Source: Salinisphaera sp. T31B1 (GTDB lineage: Bacteria > Pseudomonadota > Gammaproteobacteria > Nevskiales > Salinisphaeraceae). Taken from it: a stretch of 64,000 nucleotides of DNA. Numbering within the stretch: the first letter of the stretch is position 1; every line of letters starts with the position of its first letter. Location: NCBI RefSeq assembly GCF_040361275.1, contig NZ_APNH01000001.1, positions 310,001 through 374,000 on the forward strand. Reading direction: 5' to 3'. Below, in pieces: positions 26,474 to 35,247 of this stretch. The notes beneath the pieces were generated by a model that was not told where the DNA came from, did no database searches, and saw only the letters and a program-made list of their open reading frames with translations. A program made the position numbers and the translations under genes.

Positions 26474-27238
26474 TTACTGTTCGACCTGCAGCGCGCGGTA
26501 GTTCATATAGACCAGGCGCACCAGCGTGTACTCGAACGGCGAGCCGGTCTGGTAATAACGGAAATTGACCGTATCGCGCTTGTTGATGGTGTACATCGTC
26601 AGATAAGCCCAGCGAGCGGCGTCGTTGTCCTGCAGCTGCAACGGATCGATCACGTAGAACAGCCCCTGGTCACCGACCAGGCCCACGGTATCGCGCAGCG
26701 ACGACGGCCCGAAGAACGGCAGCACGAGATACGGCCCCGCACCCACTCCGTAGTAGCCGAGCGTCTGGCCGAAGTCCTCGTTGCGCTGATCCAGCCCGAT
26801 CTTCGTGGCCGGATCCCACAAGCCGGCCAGGCCCACGGTGGTGTTGATCACGAACCGCGACAGCGTCACCGCCGAACTGGTCGGCTTGGCCTGCAGCACG
26901 CTGTTGGCGAAAGTGTTGATCTCGCCGAGGTTGGAAAAGAAATTCTGCACGCCGGCCCGGGCGAAACCGGGGGTCACCTTGCGATAGGTCTGGACCACCG
27001 GCATCAGCAGGTAGCGATCGGCCAGCGCGTTGAAGCGATAGATTCGCCGGTTGAGCCCTTCCAGCGGATCGTAGATCGCCAGCGGGTTGGCCGTAGTCTG
27101 GGCCACCGGCACCTCGGCCGGGGTTTCCGGATCGATGGTCTGCGGCGGCGGCGTGGTCGCACAAGCGCCCAGCAGCAGACATGCCGTGACGACGAACGCG
27201 GCGCGCTGGCGCGCGAGTATCAAGGCCAACCCATTCAT
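26474..27238 (-). CDS. mlaA: MlaA/VacJ outer-membrane lipoprotein
   Basis: A 254-residue lipoprotein of the Mla phospholipid-trafficking pathway. The signal ends in lipobox LLLGAC near residue 25. Family blocks: AIYDPLEGLNRRIYRFN, VTPGFARAGVQNFFSNLGEINTF split across residues 90-110, and NEDFGQTLGYYGVGAGPYLVLPF broken across 155-180, ending in FFGPSSLRDTVG. MlaA sits in the outer membrane with porins and removes misplaced phospholipids. It lies just downstream of, and overlaps by 4 bases, an exported hydrolase gene. The rest of the Mla system (mlaBCDEF) is not in the window. Length is normal (about 250). Confidence 0.94.
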   Translation of the reverse strand: MNGLALILARQRAAFVVTACLLLGACATTPPPQTIDPETPAEVPVAQTTANPLAIYDPLEGLNRRIYRFNALADRYLLMPVVQTYRKVTPGFARAGVQNFFSNLGEINTFANSVLQAKPTSSAVTLSRFVINTTVGLAGLWDPATKIGLDQRNEDFGQTLGYYGVGAGPYLVLPFFGPSSLRDTVGLVGDQGLFYVIDPLQLQDNDAARWAYLTMYTINKRDTVNFRYYQTGSPFEYTLVRLVYMNYRALQVEQ

Positions 27239-28521
27239 GGCGCGGAGAATTCCTGTATCGATTGAACCACGTCGCGGTAGGCGAGATTGCCCATATGTCC
27301 GCCCCGCTGACGGATATGTGCGCGCTCGCCGAAGGTCTGGCGCAGGAAGGCGACCTCGTCATCGCTCAGGATCGGGTCGTCTTCATTGGTGAACACGGCG
27401 ATGTCGGGGCTGGCGGCCAGAAAATCGCGAATGCGGTGCAGATTGGCTTCGGCGATCAGCTCGTCACGCGGTACGTGGCGGCCGTCGCGGTTCCAGTACG
27501 GCACCAGCAGTTCGTTGATGTAATCGGTGAACGACACGCGAAACGAACGCTGAATATACGGATCGAGCGAGTCGTAAGGCCCCAGACGCACGGTCTTGGG
27601 CACGATCACGTCCGACCGCGTGATCACGTCCGCGGCAAATGCCATGTTCGCCAGCGACAGCCGAAACGCCAGGCCAACGATGGCGGCGATATCCGAACGA
27701 TCGGGTGACTGAGCCATATAGGCGCGATAGAGGAAATCCTCGTTGAATCGCAGCGGATCGCCGTTGGAATAGATCTGGCGCAGTCCGCCCAGACCGCGCG
27801 CGACGAACGCCGGAATGCCGTCGATGCCGCCATCGAGATTGTCGGCCAGCAGCCGATCCATGCGTTGGACCGACGCCCAGACATCGACCGCCGGGTTGAG
27901 CAGCATCACGCGCTGGAAATCGAAGCGATGCTGCTGGGCATCGCGAGCGGCGATGAAGGCGGCCTGAGTCGCGCCCAGACTCCAGCCGGTCAGGGCATGG
28001 CCGGTGATCGAATGCTTGGCGGCCACTTCATCGTCGATCGCGGCCATCATCCGGTACAGATCGGCGACATCCGTCGACATGCGGCCCGGCACCGGATACT
28101 CGGCCGCGCCGAGCATAAAGGTCACGCTCGTGGGCGAGGGCAGGCAAGCCACGCTGTAGCCCTCGGCGTAGAGCACGCGCGATAGCAGCACGCACTTGCT
28201 CGACAAGGCGCTGGAGCCGGTGCCGGCAATCGCGAACGCCAGCGGAGCCGGACCGTCCTGGGTCACGAGCAGATACTGCAACGGCCGCGCATAGCGCAGC
28301 GTCGGCGGCGTTTCGCGCTCGACCAGGGGTTTGAGTGTGCGGATCTGAAACGGCAGATCGTCCGGCAGGTCATCCGCCCGGTAGTCTGCCGGCGTACCGA
28401 TCACGGTGGCCGCCAGTCCGTCGTCGATCGGGTAGCGCTCCGACTTGGACGGCGCCGCAAGCGCCTGCGCTGCGGTCAACAGCAACACTGACCACAGCAA
28501 CGGCTGGATTCGATGCATCAA
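27235..28521 (-). CDS. Exported alpha/beta-hydrolase-fold protein
   Basis: A 428-residue protein with a cleavable signal peptide (MMHRIQPLLWSVLLLTAAQALAA would be cut after Ala). The nucleophile elbow appears as GWSLGATQAAF near residue 195, and the family-typical order of an acidic residue (FTNEDDPILSDDE) and His (RQRGGHMGNLAYRD) follows near the C terminus. Together they fit a Ser-Asp-His triad. It overlaps mlaA by an ATGA-type junction, so the two are translationally coupled. A link to phospholipid or outer-membrane lipid handling is suggested by that partner. Substrate is unknown; I do not recognise a narrower family. Confidence 0.8.
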   Translation of the reverse strand: MMHRIQPLLWSVLLLTAAQALAAPSKSERYPIDDGLAATVIGTPADYRADDLPDDLPFQIRTLKPLVERETPPTLRYARPLQYLLVTQDGPAPLAFAIAGTGSSALSSKCVLLSRVLYAEGYSVACLPSPTSVTFMLGAAEYPVPGRMSTDVADLYRMMAAIDDEVAAKHSITGHALTGWSLGATQAAFIAARDAQQHRFDFQRVMLLNPAVDVWASVQRMDRLLADNLDGGIDGIPAFVARGLGGLRQIYSNGDPLRFNEDFLYRAYMAQSPDRSDIAAIVGLAFRLSLANMAFAADVITRSDVIVPKTVRLGPYDSLDPYIQRSFRVSFTDYINELLVPYWNRDGRHVPRDELIAEANLHRIRDFLAASPDIAVFTNEDDPILSDDEVAFLRQTFGERAHIRQRGGHMGNLAYRDVVQSIQEFSAP

Positions 28522-28604
28522 TGGACTCTGGACCGCAATATATCGAGCACAATGGACTGCATGATACCGCTTTTTAACGCCCGTGCACGGCGCCTGGAGA
28601 ACCC

Positions 28605-29651
28605 ATGAAATCCACCCCTGGCCCGCGCGTGATCGTGGTCGGCGCCGGCATGGCCGGCATCGCCGCCACCGAACGCTTTGTCGAGGCCGGCTGGCAGGTC
28701 ATGCTGTTGGACAAGGCCGACAAACCGGGGGGCCGCTGTGCCACCCGCAGCCTGCCCGAAGCCTGCGACGGCGGCTGGTTCGACTATGGCGCCCATTATT
28801 TCACCGCCCGCGATCCGGCCTTCCGGGCGGCATTGGCCGCAGATCGTCGCGCCGGCGTGCTGTGCGCCTGGCAGCCCAGGATCGGCCTGGCCGAGCAGAC
28901 CGAAACCGGCTGGCAGATGAGCGCCTCGCCCGATGAGCGCGAGCGCCTGATCGGCGTCAATGGCCTGAACCCGTGGCTGGCCGGCCGGCTGGCGCGTACC
29001 GGCGTGCACGCGACCTGCAATACGCGTGTGAAGTCGTTGGTTCGCGGGCCCGACGGCTGGCAGGTGCACTGCCACGACGAGGCCACCGCCCGCATCGCCG
29101 ATGCGCTGGTGGTGACCGTACCCGCCCCCCAGGCCGCCGACCTGCTGGGCGACGCCGCCCGTTCGATCCCGGCGCTGGCACAGGCAGACACCGCGCTGGC
29201 GCCGTGTCAGTCGTTGATCGTCGAGACGCCCGGCGCGTTGCAATTCCACGGCCTGTTCGTCAAGGGCGGCGCGCTGGCCTGGTGTGCCGACAACAGCCAC
29301 AAGGCCCAGCGTGACCGGGAGCGGCCTCATTTTTGGACACTGCACGCCGGCCCGGCATACAGCCAGGCCCATCTCGAAGACGACCCGACCTGCGTGCAGG
29401 CCGCCCTGATCGCCGAATTCGCCGCGATCACCGGCCTGGCGACAACCGATGTCCGGCCCGTGCACCGCCATCGCTGGCGCTATGCACGTCCGGGCGACGG
29501 TGCGCCTGCAGCGGACACCGGCTGTGTGGCCGATCCGCAGCAGCGCTGGGCACTGGCCGGCGACTGGCTGGCCGGCGGCCGTATCGAGGGAGCCTGGCGT
29601 TCCGGCCGCCAGGCCGCACATGCGCTGATCGCTGCCGGATGCGCGGACTGA
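28605..29651 (+). CDS. FAD-dependent amine oxidase/renalase-like protein
   Basis: A 348-residue flavoprotein. The dinucleotide-binding fold is VIVVGAGMAGIAATERFVEAG near the N terminus (split here as residues 9-29), followed by DKADKPGGRCATRS, the flavin-contact motif of amine oxidases. ADALVVTVPAPQAADLLG comes in the second half, and WALAGDWLAGGRIEGAW closes the FAD domain. The family COG3380 is related to renalase, which oxidises altered nicotinamide species; activity in bacteria is mostly untested. It is divergent from the hydrolase gene (83 bases between starts) and convergent with a GNAT gene. Function is therefore only a broad prediction. Confidence 0.85.
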   Translation: MKSTPGPRVIVVGAGMAGIAATERFVEAGWQVMLLDKADKPGGRCATRSLPEACDGGWFDYGAHYFTARDPAFRAALAADRRAGVLCAWQPRIGLAEQTETGWQMSASPDERERLIGVNGLNPWLAGRLARTGVHATCNTRVKSLVRGPDGWQVHCHDEATARIADALVVTVPAPQAADLLGDAARSIPALAQADTALAPCQSLIVETPGALQFHGLFVKGGALAWCADNSHKAQRDRERPHFWTLHAGPAYSQAHLEDDPTCVQAALIAEFAAITGLATTDVRPVHRHRWRYARPGDGAPAADTGCVADPQQRWALAGDWLAGGRIEGAWRSGRQAAHALIAAGCAD

Positions 29652-29672
29652 TCGGCACGCCGATGGCGGGCC

Positions 29673-30167
29673 CTAGGCCGGCGACGCGGTCTCGGCCAAT
29701 CGCCGTAAGGCCGGGCCCTCGAGGCGATAGCCGATCCATTCCGACTGGGCGACCGCGCCGAGCGACTCGTAGAAATCGATCGCCGGCCGGTTCCAGTCGA
29801 GCACGCTCCATTCGAAACGCCCGCAGCCGCGATCGACGGCCATCCGTGCCAGGTGCACCAGCAGGGCGCGACCCGCGCCCTCGCCCCGCGCGGCCGGCTG
29901 CACGAACAGATCCTCGAGATACAGCCCGTTGCGGCCCAGCCAGGTCGAGTAGTTGAAAAAATACACGGCAAAACCGATCGCCCGACCGTCGCGCTCGCAC
30001 AATACGGCATCGACGGTCGAGCCGGGGCCGAACAACGACGTCTCCAGCATGGCCTCGGTCGCCACGACCTCGTCGAGCGCTTTTTCATAGATCGCCAGCT
30101 CGCGCACGAATGCCAGAATCTGGGGCACATCCGCGGGCTCGGCGGCACGAATCGTCAATTTCGACAT
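29673..30167 (-). CDS. GNAT-family N-acetyltransferase
   Basis: A 164-residue acetyltransferase. The acetyl-CoA loop is FVQPAARGEGAGRALLVHLA near residue 90 (motif A, RGEGAG), and FEWSVLDWNRPAIDFYESLGA is motif B, as in spermidine/spermine-type GNATs (the order YLEDLFVQP then RGEGAGRALL is typical). The ATG at 30167 is preferred to a TTG at 30185; GAGAGGCC lies upstream. Members acetylate amines such as polyamines or thialysine; the substrate here is uncertain. It is convergent with the amine oxidase gene. Confidence 0.9.
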   Translation of the reverse strand: MSKLTIRAAEPADVPQILAFVRELAIYEKALDEVVATEAMLETSLFGPGSTVDAVLCERDGRAIGFAVYFFNYSTWLGRNGLYLEDLFVQPAARGEGAGRALLVHLARMAVDRGCGRFEWSVLDWNRPAIDFYESLGAVAQSEWIGYRLEGPALRRLAETASPA

Positions 30168-30185
30168 CACAGGCCTCTCATACAA

Positions 30186-30517
30186 TCGGCGGCGATGATA
30201 TCGCGCCCACCGCCCGGCTGCCCGGGCCCGTATCAGCGCATCGACCTGCGCGTTCTGTCAGGGCAACGGACTCGTTCGGCGGCCGGCACCGGCGGGCATG
30301 CCAGGTCCCGGCCGGCGCGCGCGCCGGCCGATGGCTGACCTCATACCCGACCGGTTCGTTACTCGGGCCGGCGCGGCCGGCCGCCGGCCATACCGCCGCG
30401 CGACCGCGCGATGCTGCACGAAAACGTGTTCCCCAGCGCATCGGCGGTCCGAACTGCGAAGCGGGTGATCGATAAAGACATCGCAGACGCCGAACGCGCC
30501 GCCAACGGCGACGCCGG
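30186..30517. other. Intergenic region, 332 bp, no gene seen
   Basis: The region lies between the divergent GNAT and diguanylate-cyclase genes. No convincing ORF, palindrome or RNA gene was recognised. It probably carries the cyclase promoter. Confidence 0.4.
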
Positions 30518-31696
30518 ATGCAAATCGTTATACTCCGAGCCCATATCGACCGCCGCCCGCCGCCGTCCGATCGGCATGGCGTGTGGCACTCGCCAGTTCG
30601 GGGGACGCCAGTCTTGGGGCCATCCAGACGGTTCGATGAGGTCGGCCTCGGCGCCACCTATCGGCGCAATGTGCTGTTGATGCTGCTGGCGCTGACCGCC
30701 GGCTTCGGGCCGTTGTTCGTCTGGCTCAATCTGCGTTTATACGACTACCGCCTGGCCGCGATCGAGGCGCTCGTCACCGGCTATGCGCTGCTGCTGATCC
30801 CGGTTGCGCGGCGCACCGCCCGCCTGACGGCCGTCACGCTCGCATTCTTGCTGCCGTTCTTCGCGGTCATGCTATGCGCGCTGGTCTCACCGGTGACCGA
30901 TCCGAGCGTGTTCTGCTGGGTACTGATGGTGCCTTTGCTGACCCACCTGCTGCTCGGCCGCTGGCTGGGTCTGGCTATCGGGCTGGCGGTGCTGGCGGCT
31001 TCGGCCGCGCTGTTCTTCGCCCGCTACGGCGAGGCCAGCGCGCTGATCAATATCAACTCGCTGGCCAACGTGCTGCTGTGCGCGGCGGCGGTCATCGGCT
31101 TCTCCCAGGTCTACGAGATCGGGCGCGAACGCCAGGACACACGGCTGCGCGATCTGGCTTATACCGACCCGCTCACCGGCCTGGGTAACCGGGCACGCTT
31201 TCACCACCTGTTTCAGACGGCGATTCACCGTGCACAGCGTAACGGCCCGCCGGTTGCGCTGCTGATTGCCGATATCGACGAATTCAAGCGCATCAACGAC
31301 GACCACGGCCACGTGGCCGGCGACCGGGCGTTGCGGTTCGTGGCCGCGATCGTACGCGGAGCGGCCAGCGATACACGCCATGTCTGTCGTATCGGCGGCG
31401 AGGAATTCGGCATTCTGCTGACCGGCGACGACGCTGCCAATGCCCCCGCCAGGGCGGAGTCGTTGCGCGAACGCCTGGCCGCCACCCCGTGGCTCCACGA
31501 CCACGATGTGCGACAGCTCACGCTGAGCATCGGCGTGGCCCGATACGGCCACGACGCCCGCGATCTGCGCAGCCTGTTCGCCCAGGCCGACAAGCGGCTC
31601 TATCGGGCCAAGGCCGCCGGCCGCAACCGTGTGGTCAGCGAAGATATCGATCCGGCCGCATCAGGCCGACACAGCGCAGAGCGCGTACGGGCCTAG
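30518..31696 (+). CDS. Membrane diguanylate cyclase (GGDEF), without I-site
   Basis: A protein of up to 392 residues with five to six membrane helices (residues about 55-195) and a C-terminal GGDEF domain. Catalytic blocks: YTDPLTGLGNRARFHHLF, LIADIDEFKRINDDHGHVAGD and CRIGGEEFGILL. The four residues placed five before GGEEF read SDTR, so the RxxD product-inhibition site seen in the other cyclase (13016-14254) is absent. The start is unsure: the ATG at 30518 has no clear ribosome site, while a TTG at 30614 has GGGGA eight bases before it. The TAG stop (31694-31696) lies within the CTAG at the left end of a MITE-like element. Confidence 0.88.
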   Translation: MQIVILRAHIDRRPPPSDRHGVWHSPVRGTPVLGPSRRFDEVGLGATYRRNVLLMLLALTAGFGPLFVWLNLRLYDYRLAAIEALVTGYALLLIPVARRTARLTAVTLAFLLPFFAVMLCALVSPVTDPSVFCWVLMVPLLTHLLLGRWLGLAIGLAVLAASAALFFARYGEASALININSLANVLLCAAAVIGFSQVYEIGRERQDTRLRDLAYTDPLTGLGNRARFHHLFQTAIHRAQRNGPPVALLIADIDEFKRINDDHGHVAGDRALRFVAAIVRGAASDTRHVCRIGGEEFGILLTGDDAANAPARAESLRERLAATPWLHDHDVRQLTLSIGVARYGHDARDLRSLFAQADKRLYRAKAAGRNRVVSEDIDPAASGRHSAERVRA

Positions 31697-31992
31697 GTCC
31701 TGTTGCCGTTTCATGCGAGTCCGTGCCAAGGGCTGTTTTGCGGCAAGACAAGGCGTAGCGCGCGCCGCGCAGTCATTCTGCACCAGCGCGCTACAACGCT
31801 GGATTGCCGTCGTGTCGTTGTTTGTCGGGCGCTTGTCTCGAAGGGTTGGGCCGCCCATGAAAAATCGGCCCAGGGCGCCCTGCGGCGTTGCAAGTCTTGA
31901 TCGTGGCACGCCACGACCGGCGACTCGCGCCTTGCAGAACACGATTTGCGGTCTCCAACGCGGCGCTCGCATGAAACGGCAACAGGACCTAG
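31693..31992. mobile_element. MITE-like element, 300 bp, perfect 27-bp terminal inverted repeats
   Basis: Bases 31693-31719 and 31966-31992 are perfect 27-base inverted repeats. Each begins with CTAG then GGTCCTGTTGCC and ends in TGCGAG. The tips resemble IS5-family ends (GGnnCTGTTGCAAA type), and a CTAG/TA target would fit that family. The 246-base interior has further imperfect symmetry (GCGGCAAGACAAGGCG versus CGCCTTGCAGAAC) but no transposase. The element sits between two convergent genes, and each of them takes its TAG stop from one end of it. A non-autonomous element, possibly acting as a bidirectional terminator, is the best reading. Confidence 0.75.
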
Positions 31993-33389
31993 ATCAGCTT
32001 GCCCGGGTTCATGATGCCGTGCGGGTCCAGCGCGGCCTTGATCGCGCGCATCACCGCCAGGCCGGCGTCGCCGTGCTCGGCACGCATGTAGGCCCGCTTG
32101 CCCAGCCCGATGCCGTGCTCACCCGTGCAGGTGCCCTCGGCCGCGAGCGCGCGCGCGATCAGGCGCTCGTTGAGCGTTTCCAGCGCGTCGATCTCGGCGG
32201 CATCGTGGCGATCCACCACGACCACGAGATGGAAATTGCCGTCGCCGACATGCCCGAACAGCGGTGCGGTCAGGCCCAGCTCGACCACGTCTGCCCGCGC
32301 GGCCTCAATGGATTCGGCCAGCCGCGAGATCGGCACACAGATATCGGTGGCATGAAATTCCTTGCCCGGGCGTAGCTGCTTGGCTGCATAGGCAGCCGAG
32401 TGCCGAGCCGCCCATAGCGCGCTGCGATCCTCCTCGCGGGTCGCCCAGGCGAAATCGCTGCCGCCGAATTCGGCACATAGCTCGCCCATGATCGTGGCCT
32501 GTTCGGCCACGCCGGCCCGGGTGCCGTGGAACTCCAGGAACAACGTCGGCTTTTCCGGATGCGCCAACCCACTATGACGGTTGACCGCATGCATGGACAG
32601 TCCGTCGAGTAACTCGATACGCGCCATGGGCAGGCCGTACTGGATCGAGGCGATGACCGCATCGACCGCGTCGGCGACGTCCTCGAAGACCACCGTCGCC
32701 GCGCTCACCGCTTCCGGCAGGCCGTGCAGCCGGACCACCAGCTCGGTGATGATGCCGAGCGTGCCTTCGGCGCCGATCAGCAAATGGGTCAGGTCGTAGC
32801 CGGCAGCCGATTTCTTCGCTCGTGCGCCCGTCCGCACGATCGAGCCGTCGGGCATGACCGCGGTCAGCGAGCGGACGTTGTCGGCCATCGTGCCGTAGCG
32901 CACGGTGTTGGTGCCGCTGGCCCGGGTCGAGGCCATGCCGCCGAGCGAGGCATCGGCCCCCGGGTCCACGGAGAAGAACAGCCCGGTATCGCGCAAATGC
33001 GCGTTGAGCCGGTTCCGGGTCACGCCCGCCTCCACGGTGGCGTCCATATCCTGTGCGCGTACCGCACGGATCGCGTTCATGCGCGACATATCCACGCAGA
33101 TACCACCGCGTTCGGCGATGATCTGGCCCTCGATCGAGGTACCCACGCCGTAGGCCAGCACCGGTACGCGATGGCGGCTACAGGCCTGCACGATCGCGGC
33201 GACCTCGTCCGTGGTTTCGGGAAAACACACCGCATCCGGGGCAGCGGGATGATGCCAGGATTCGTCGTGGCCGTGCTGTTCGCACACCGCGCCGTTCGTG
33301 GTCACCCGTGTGCCCAGCACGGGTTCGAGCGTCGCGATCACCGCCGCGATCGCTTCCGGCTGTGTTGCTTGGCCGCTGTCGGCTGCCAT
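31989..33389 (-). CDS. FAD-linked D-2-hydroxyacid (D-lactate/glycolate-type) dehydrogenase
   Basis: A 466-residue protein of the FAD-binding PCMH (vanillyl-alcohol oxidase) type. The N-terminal FAD domain has VPVLAYGVGTSIEGQI, SVDPGADASLGGMASTRASG and GYDLTHLLIGAEGTLGIITE (broken across residues 200-220). The C-terminal cap has FGHVGDGNFHL and TCTGEHGIGLGKRAYM, typical of D-lactate dehydrogenase and GlcD. It oxidises a D-2-hydroxyacid to the 2-oxoacid and passes electrons to the quinone pool or a cytochrome. It follows dctM by 74 bases in the same direction, so it probably belongs to the TRAP operon. The exact acid is unknown. Confidence 0.9.
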   Translation of the reverse strand: MAADSGQATQPEAIAAVIATLEPVLGTRVTTNGAVCEQHGHDESWHHPAAPDAVCFPETTDEVAAIVQACSRHRVPVLAYGVGTSIEGQIIAERGGICVDMSRMNAIRAVRAQDMDATVEAGVTRNRLNAHLRDTGLFFSVDPGADASLGGMASTRASGTNTVRYGTMADNVRSLTAVMPDGSIVRTGARAKKSAAGYDLTHLLIGAEGTLGIITELVVRLHGLPEAVSAATVVFEDVADAVDAVIASIQYGLPMARIELLDGLSMHAVNRHSGLAHPEKPTLFLEFHGTRAGVAEQATIMGELCAEFGGSDFAWATREEDRSALWAARHSAAYAAKQLRPGKEFHATDICVPISRLAESIEAARADVVELGLTAPLFGHVGDGNFHLVVVVDRHDAAEIDALETLNERLIARALAAEGTCTGEHGIGLGKRAYMRAEHGDAGLAVMRAIKAALDPHGIMNPGKLI

Positions 33390-33463
33390 GGGTCTTGCCC
33401 CGGGCGCGCCCGGCGGGCGCGCCTCATGGTGTATGGGACAGCGATTCTACAGATTCGTCGGTG

Positions 33464-34750
33464 CTAACCCACGTGCTGCGGCAACCATAGCGCCAGCGCC
33501 GGGAATATGGCCACCAGCAGGATGACCAACGCGATCGCCGCGAGAAACGGCAGACTCGCCCGCACGACCCGATCGAACGGCACCCCGGCGATCCGGGTCA
33601 TCACGAACAGCACCATGCCGAACGGCGGCGTGGCCTCGCCGATCACCAGGATCATGATCATCACGATGCCGAAATGCACCGGGTCCATGCCGATGGTCAC
33701 GGCGATGGGCACCAGAATCGGGGTCAGGATATTGATCGACACGGCCACGGCCATGAAGCAACCGACCACGATCAGAAACGCGGCCATCATCACCATGACG
33801 ATCGTCGGATCGGCCGTCACCCCCAGAATGCCGTCGGCGATGGTCTGCGGCAGCCGCGCGCGCGTCAGAATCCAGGCGAACAGCCCCGAACAGGCGAGAA
33901 TGAACATGATCACTGCCGAATCGTAGGCCGAACGGCGCAACACGCCGAGCAGGCCCTTCAGGTTCACGCTGCGATGGATGAACACCGCCACCAGCGTGGC
34001 CCAGAGCGCAGCGATCGCACCCGATTCGGTGGCCGTGAACACGCCGGCCATGATGCCGCCGATGAGAATGAAGGGCGTCAGCAGCGACCAGATCGCCGCC
34101 ACGAACGTACGCCAGAGTTCGCCCATGCCCGGGAACGGCGAGGATGGCAGGCCCCGACGCTTGGCCAGCAGTGCGACCAGGATCATCAGGCTCACCGCCA
34201 TCAGCACGCCCGGGATCGCGCCGGCCAGCAGCACGTCGGCCGGCGAGACCTCGGCGAGCACCGCATACAGGATCGCGGCGATCGATGGCGGGATGATCGG
34301 GCCGATCAGCGCACTGCCGACGGTTACGCCGATCGAGGTGTCGTCGTCGTAGCCGGCCTCGCGCATGGCCTTGAGTTCGATCGCACCCAGACCAGCCGCG
34401 TCTGCCGTGCCGGAGCCGGACATGCCCGCGAACAGCATCGAGGCAAGCACGTTCACCTGGGCGAGCCCGCCCCGCCAGTGGCCGACCAGCACGTTGGCGA
34501 ACCGGAACACGCGGGTGGTCGCACCCGATTCGTTCATCATGTGGCCGACGAACAGGAACAACGGAATCGCCAGCAGCGTGAACGAGTCGATGGTGCCGAC
34601 CAGACGCTGGGTGATGATCTCGTAGGGAATGCCGTCCAGCCCGCGGGTGAAGGCGAAATAACCCAGCCCCGCCATGCCCAGTGCGAACGCCGCGGATACC
34701 CCGACAATCAGCAGCACGATCAGGCCGATCAGAACGATCGCCGAGCTCAT
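33464..34750 (-). CDS. dctM: TRAP transporter large permease DctM
   Basis: A 428-residue membrane protein with about 12 helices, the DctM subunit of a tripartite ATP-independent periplasmic transporter. Family blocks: LLIVGVSAAFALGMAGLG, FLFVGHMMNESGATTRVFRFA, MSGSGTADAAGLGAIE, ALIGPIIPPSIAAILYAVL and GEATPPFGMVLFVMTRIAG. Length is standard (about 427). It overlaps dctQ by an ATGA junction. Together with DctQ and DctP it imports an organic acid driven by a sodium or proton gradient. Confidence 0.96.
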   Translation of the reverse strand: MSSAIVLIGLIVLLIVGVSAAFALGMAGLGYFAFTRGLDGIPYEIITQRLVGTIDSFTLLAIPLFLFVGHMMNESGATTRVFRFANVLVGHWRGGLAQVNVLASMLFAGMSGSGTADAAGLGAIELKAMREAGYDDDTSIGVTVGSALIGPIIPPSIAAILYAVLAEVSPADVLLAGAIPGVLMAVSLMILVALLAKRRGLPSSPFPGMGELWRTFVAAIWSLLTPFILIGGIMAGVFTATESGAIAALWATLVAVFIHRSVNLKGLLGVLRRSAYDSAVIMFILACSGLFAWILTRARLPQTIADGILGVTADPTIVMVMMAAFLIVVGCFMAVAVSINILTPILVPIAVTIGMDPVHFGIVMIMILVIGEATPPFGMVLFVMTRIAGVPFDRVVRASLPFLAAIALVILLVAIFPALALWLPQHVG

Positions 34751-35244
34751 CGCATGTCTCCTTCGGCCGATCGCGCTCTGCCCGACAGGCGCGCGGGCAG
34801 CCGCAGCGCGAGAACCAGCAGCGACAGCGCGCTGCCGATGAACGGCGCCATATAGATATGGCCCTGGTGCAGGAAGCTGATCGCCGGCAGCGTCCAGCCC
34901 CAGTTCGAGCGCATCAGCTCATACGAGCCGTAGCAGATTGCGGCCAGCAGCAGGACCTGGACCAGGGCATAGAACACGGCCAGCCCGCGGCGAGCCGCGC
35001 CTTCGGGAGCGAGGTAGCGATCGATCAGGTCGATACGCACATCGCCGCCGGCATGCACGATCATCACCAGGCCGAGAAACAGCGCATAGATATTGAACAA
35101 CCGCGCCGCGTCCTCGCTGAAGACCATCGATATTCCGAGATAGCGATAGCCCACCTGGGCGATCACCATCAACAGAAAGCCCCCGAAGCACAGCGCCGAC
35201 AGCGCCATGGCGGTGGTGGCGATCCAGCCTGCCAGCCGCTCCAC
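34747..35244 (-). CDS. dctQ: TRAP transporter small permease DctQ
   Basis: A 165-residue protein with four membrane helices, the DctQ subunit. Helix 1 is MALSALCFGGFLLMVIAQVGYRY, split around residue 30, with the family motif QVGYRYLG. A charged loop carries SEDAARLFNIYALFLGLVM and GGDVRIDLIDRYLAPEGAAR, typical of DctQ. It is placed between dctP (3 bases apart) and dctM (overlap of 4), so all three are translated together. Confidence 0.93.
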   Translation of the reverse strand: MERLAGWIATTAMALSALCFGGFLLMVIAQVGYRYLGISMVFSEDAARLFNIYALFLGLVMIVHAGGDVRIDLIDRYLAPEGAARRGLAVFYALVQVLLLAAICYGSYELMRSNWGWTLPAISFLHQGHIYMAPFIGSALSLLVLALRLPARLSGRARSAEGDMR

Positions 35245-35247
35245 GAT

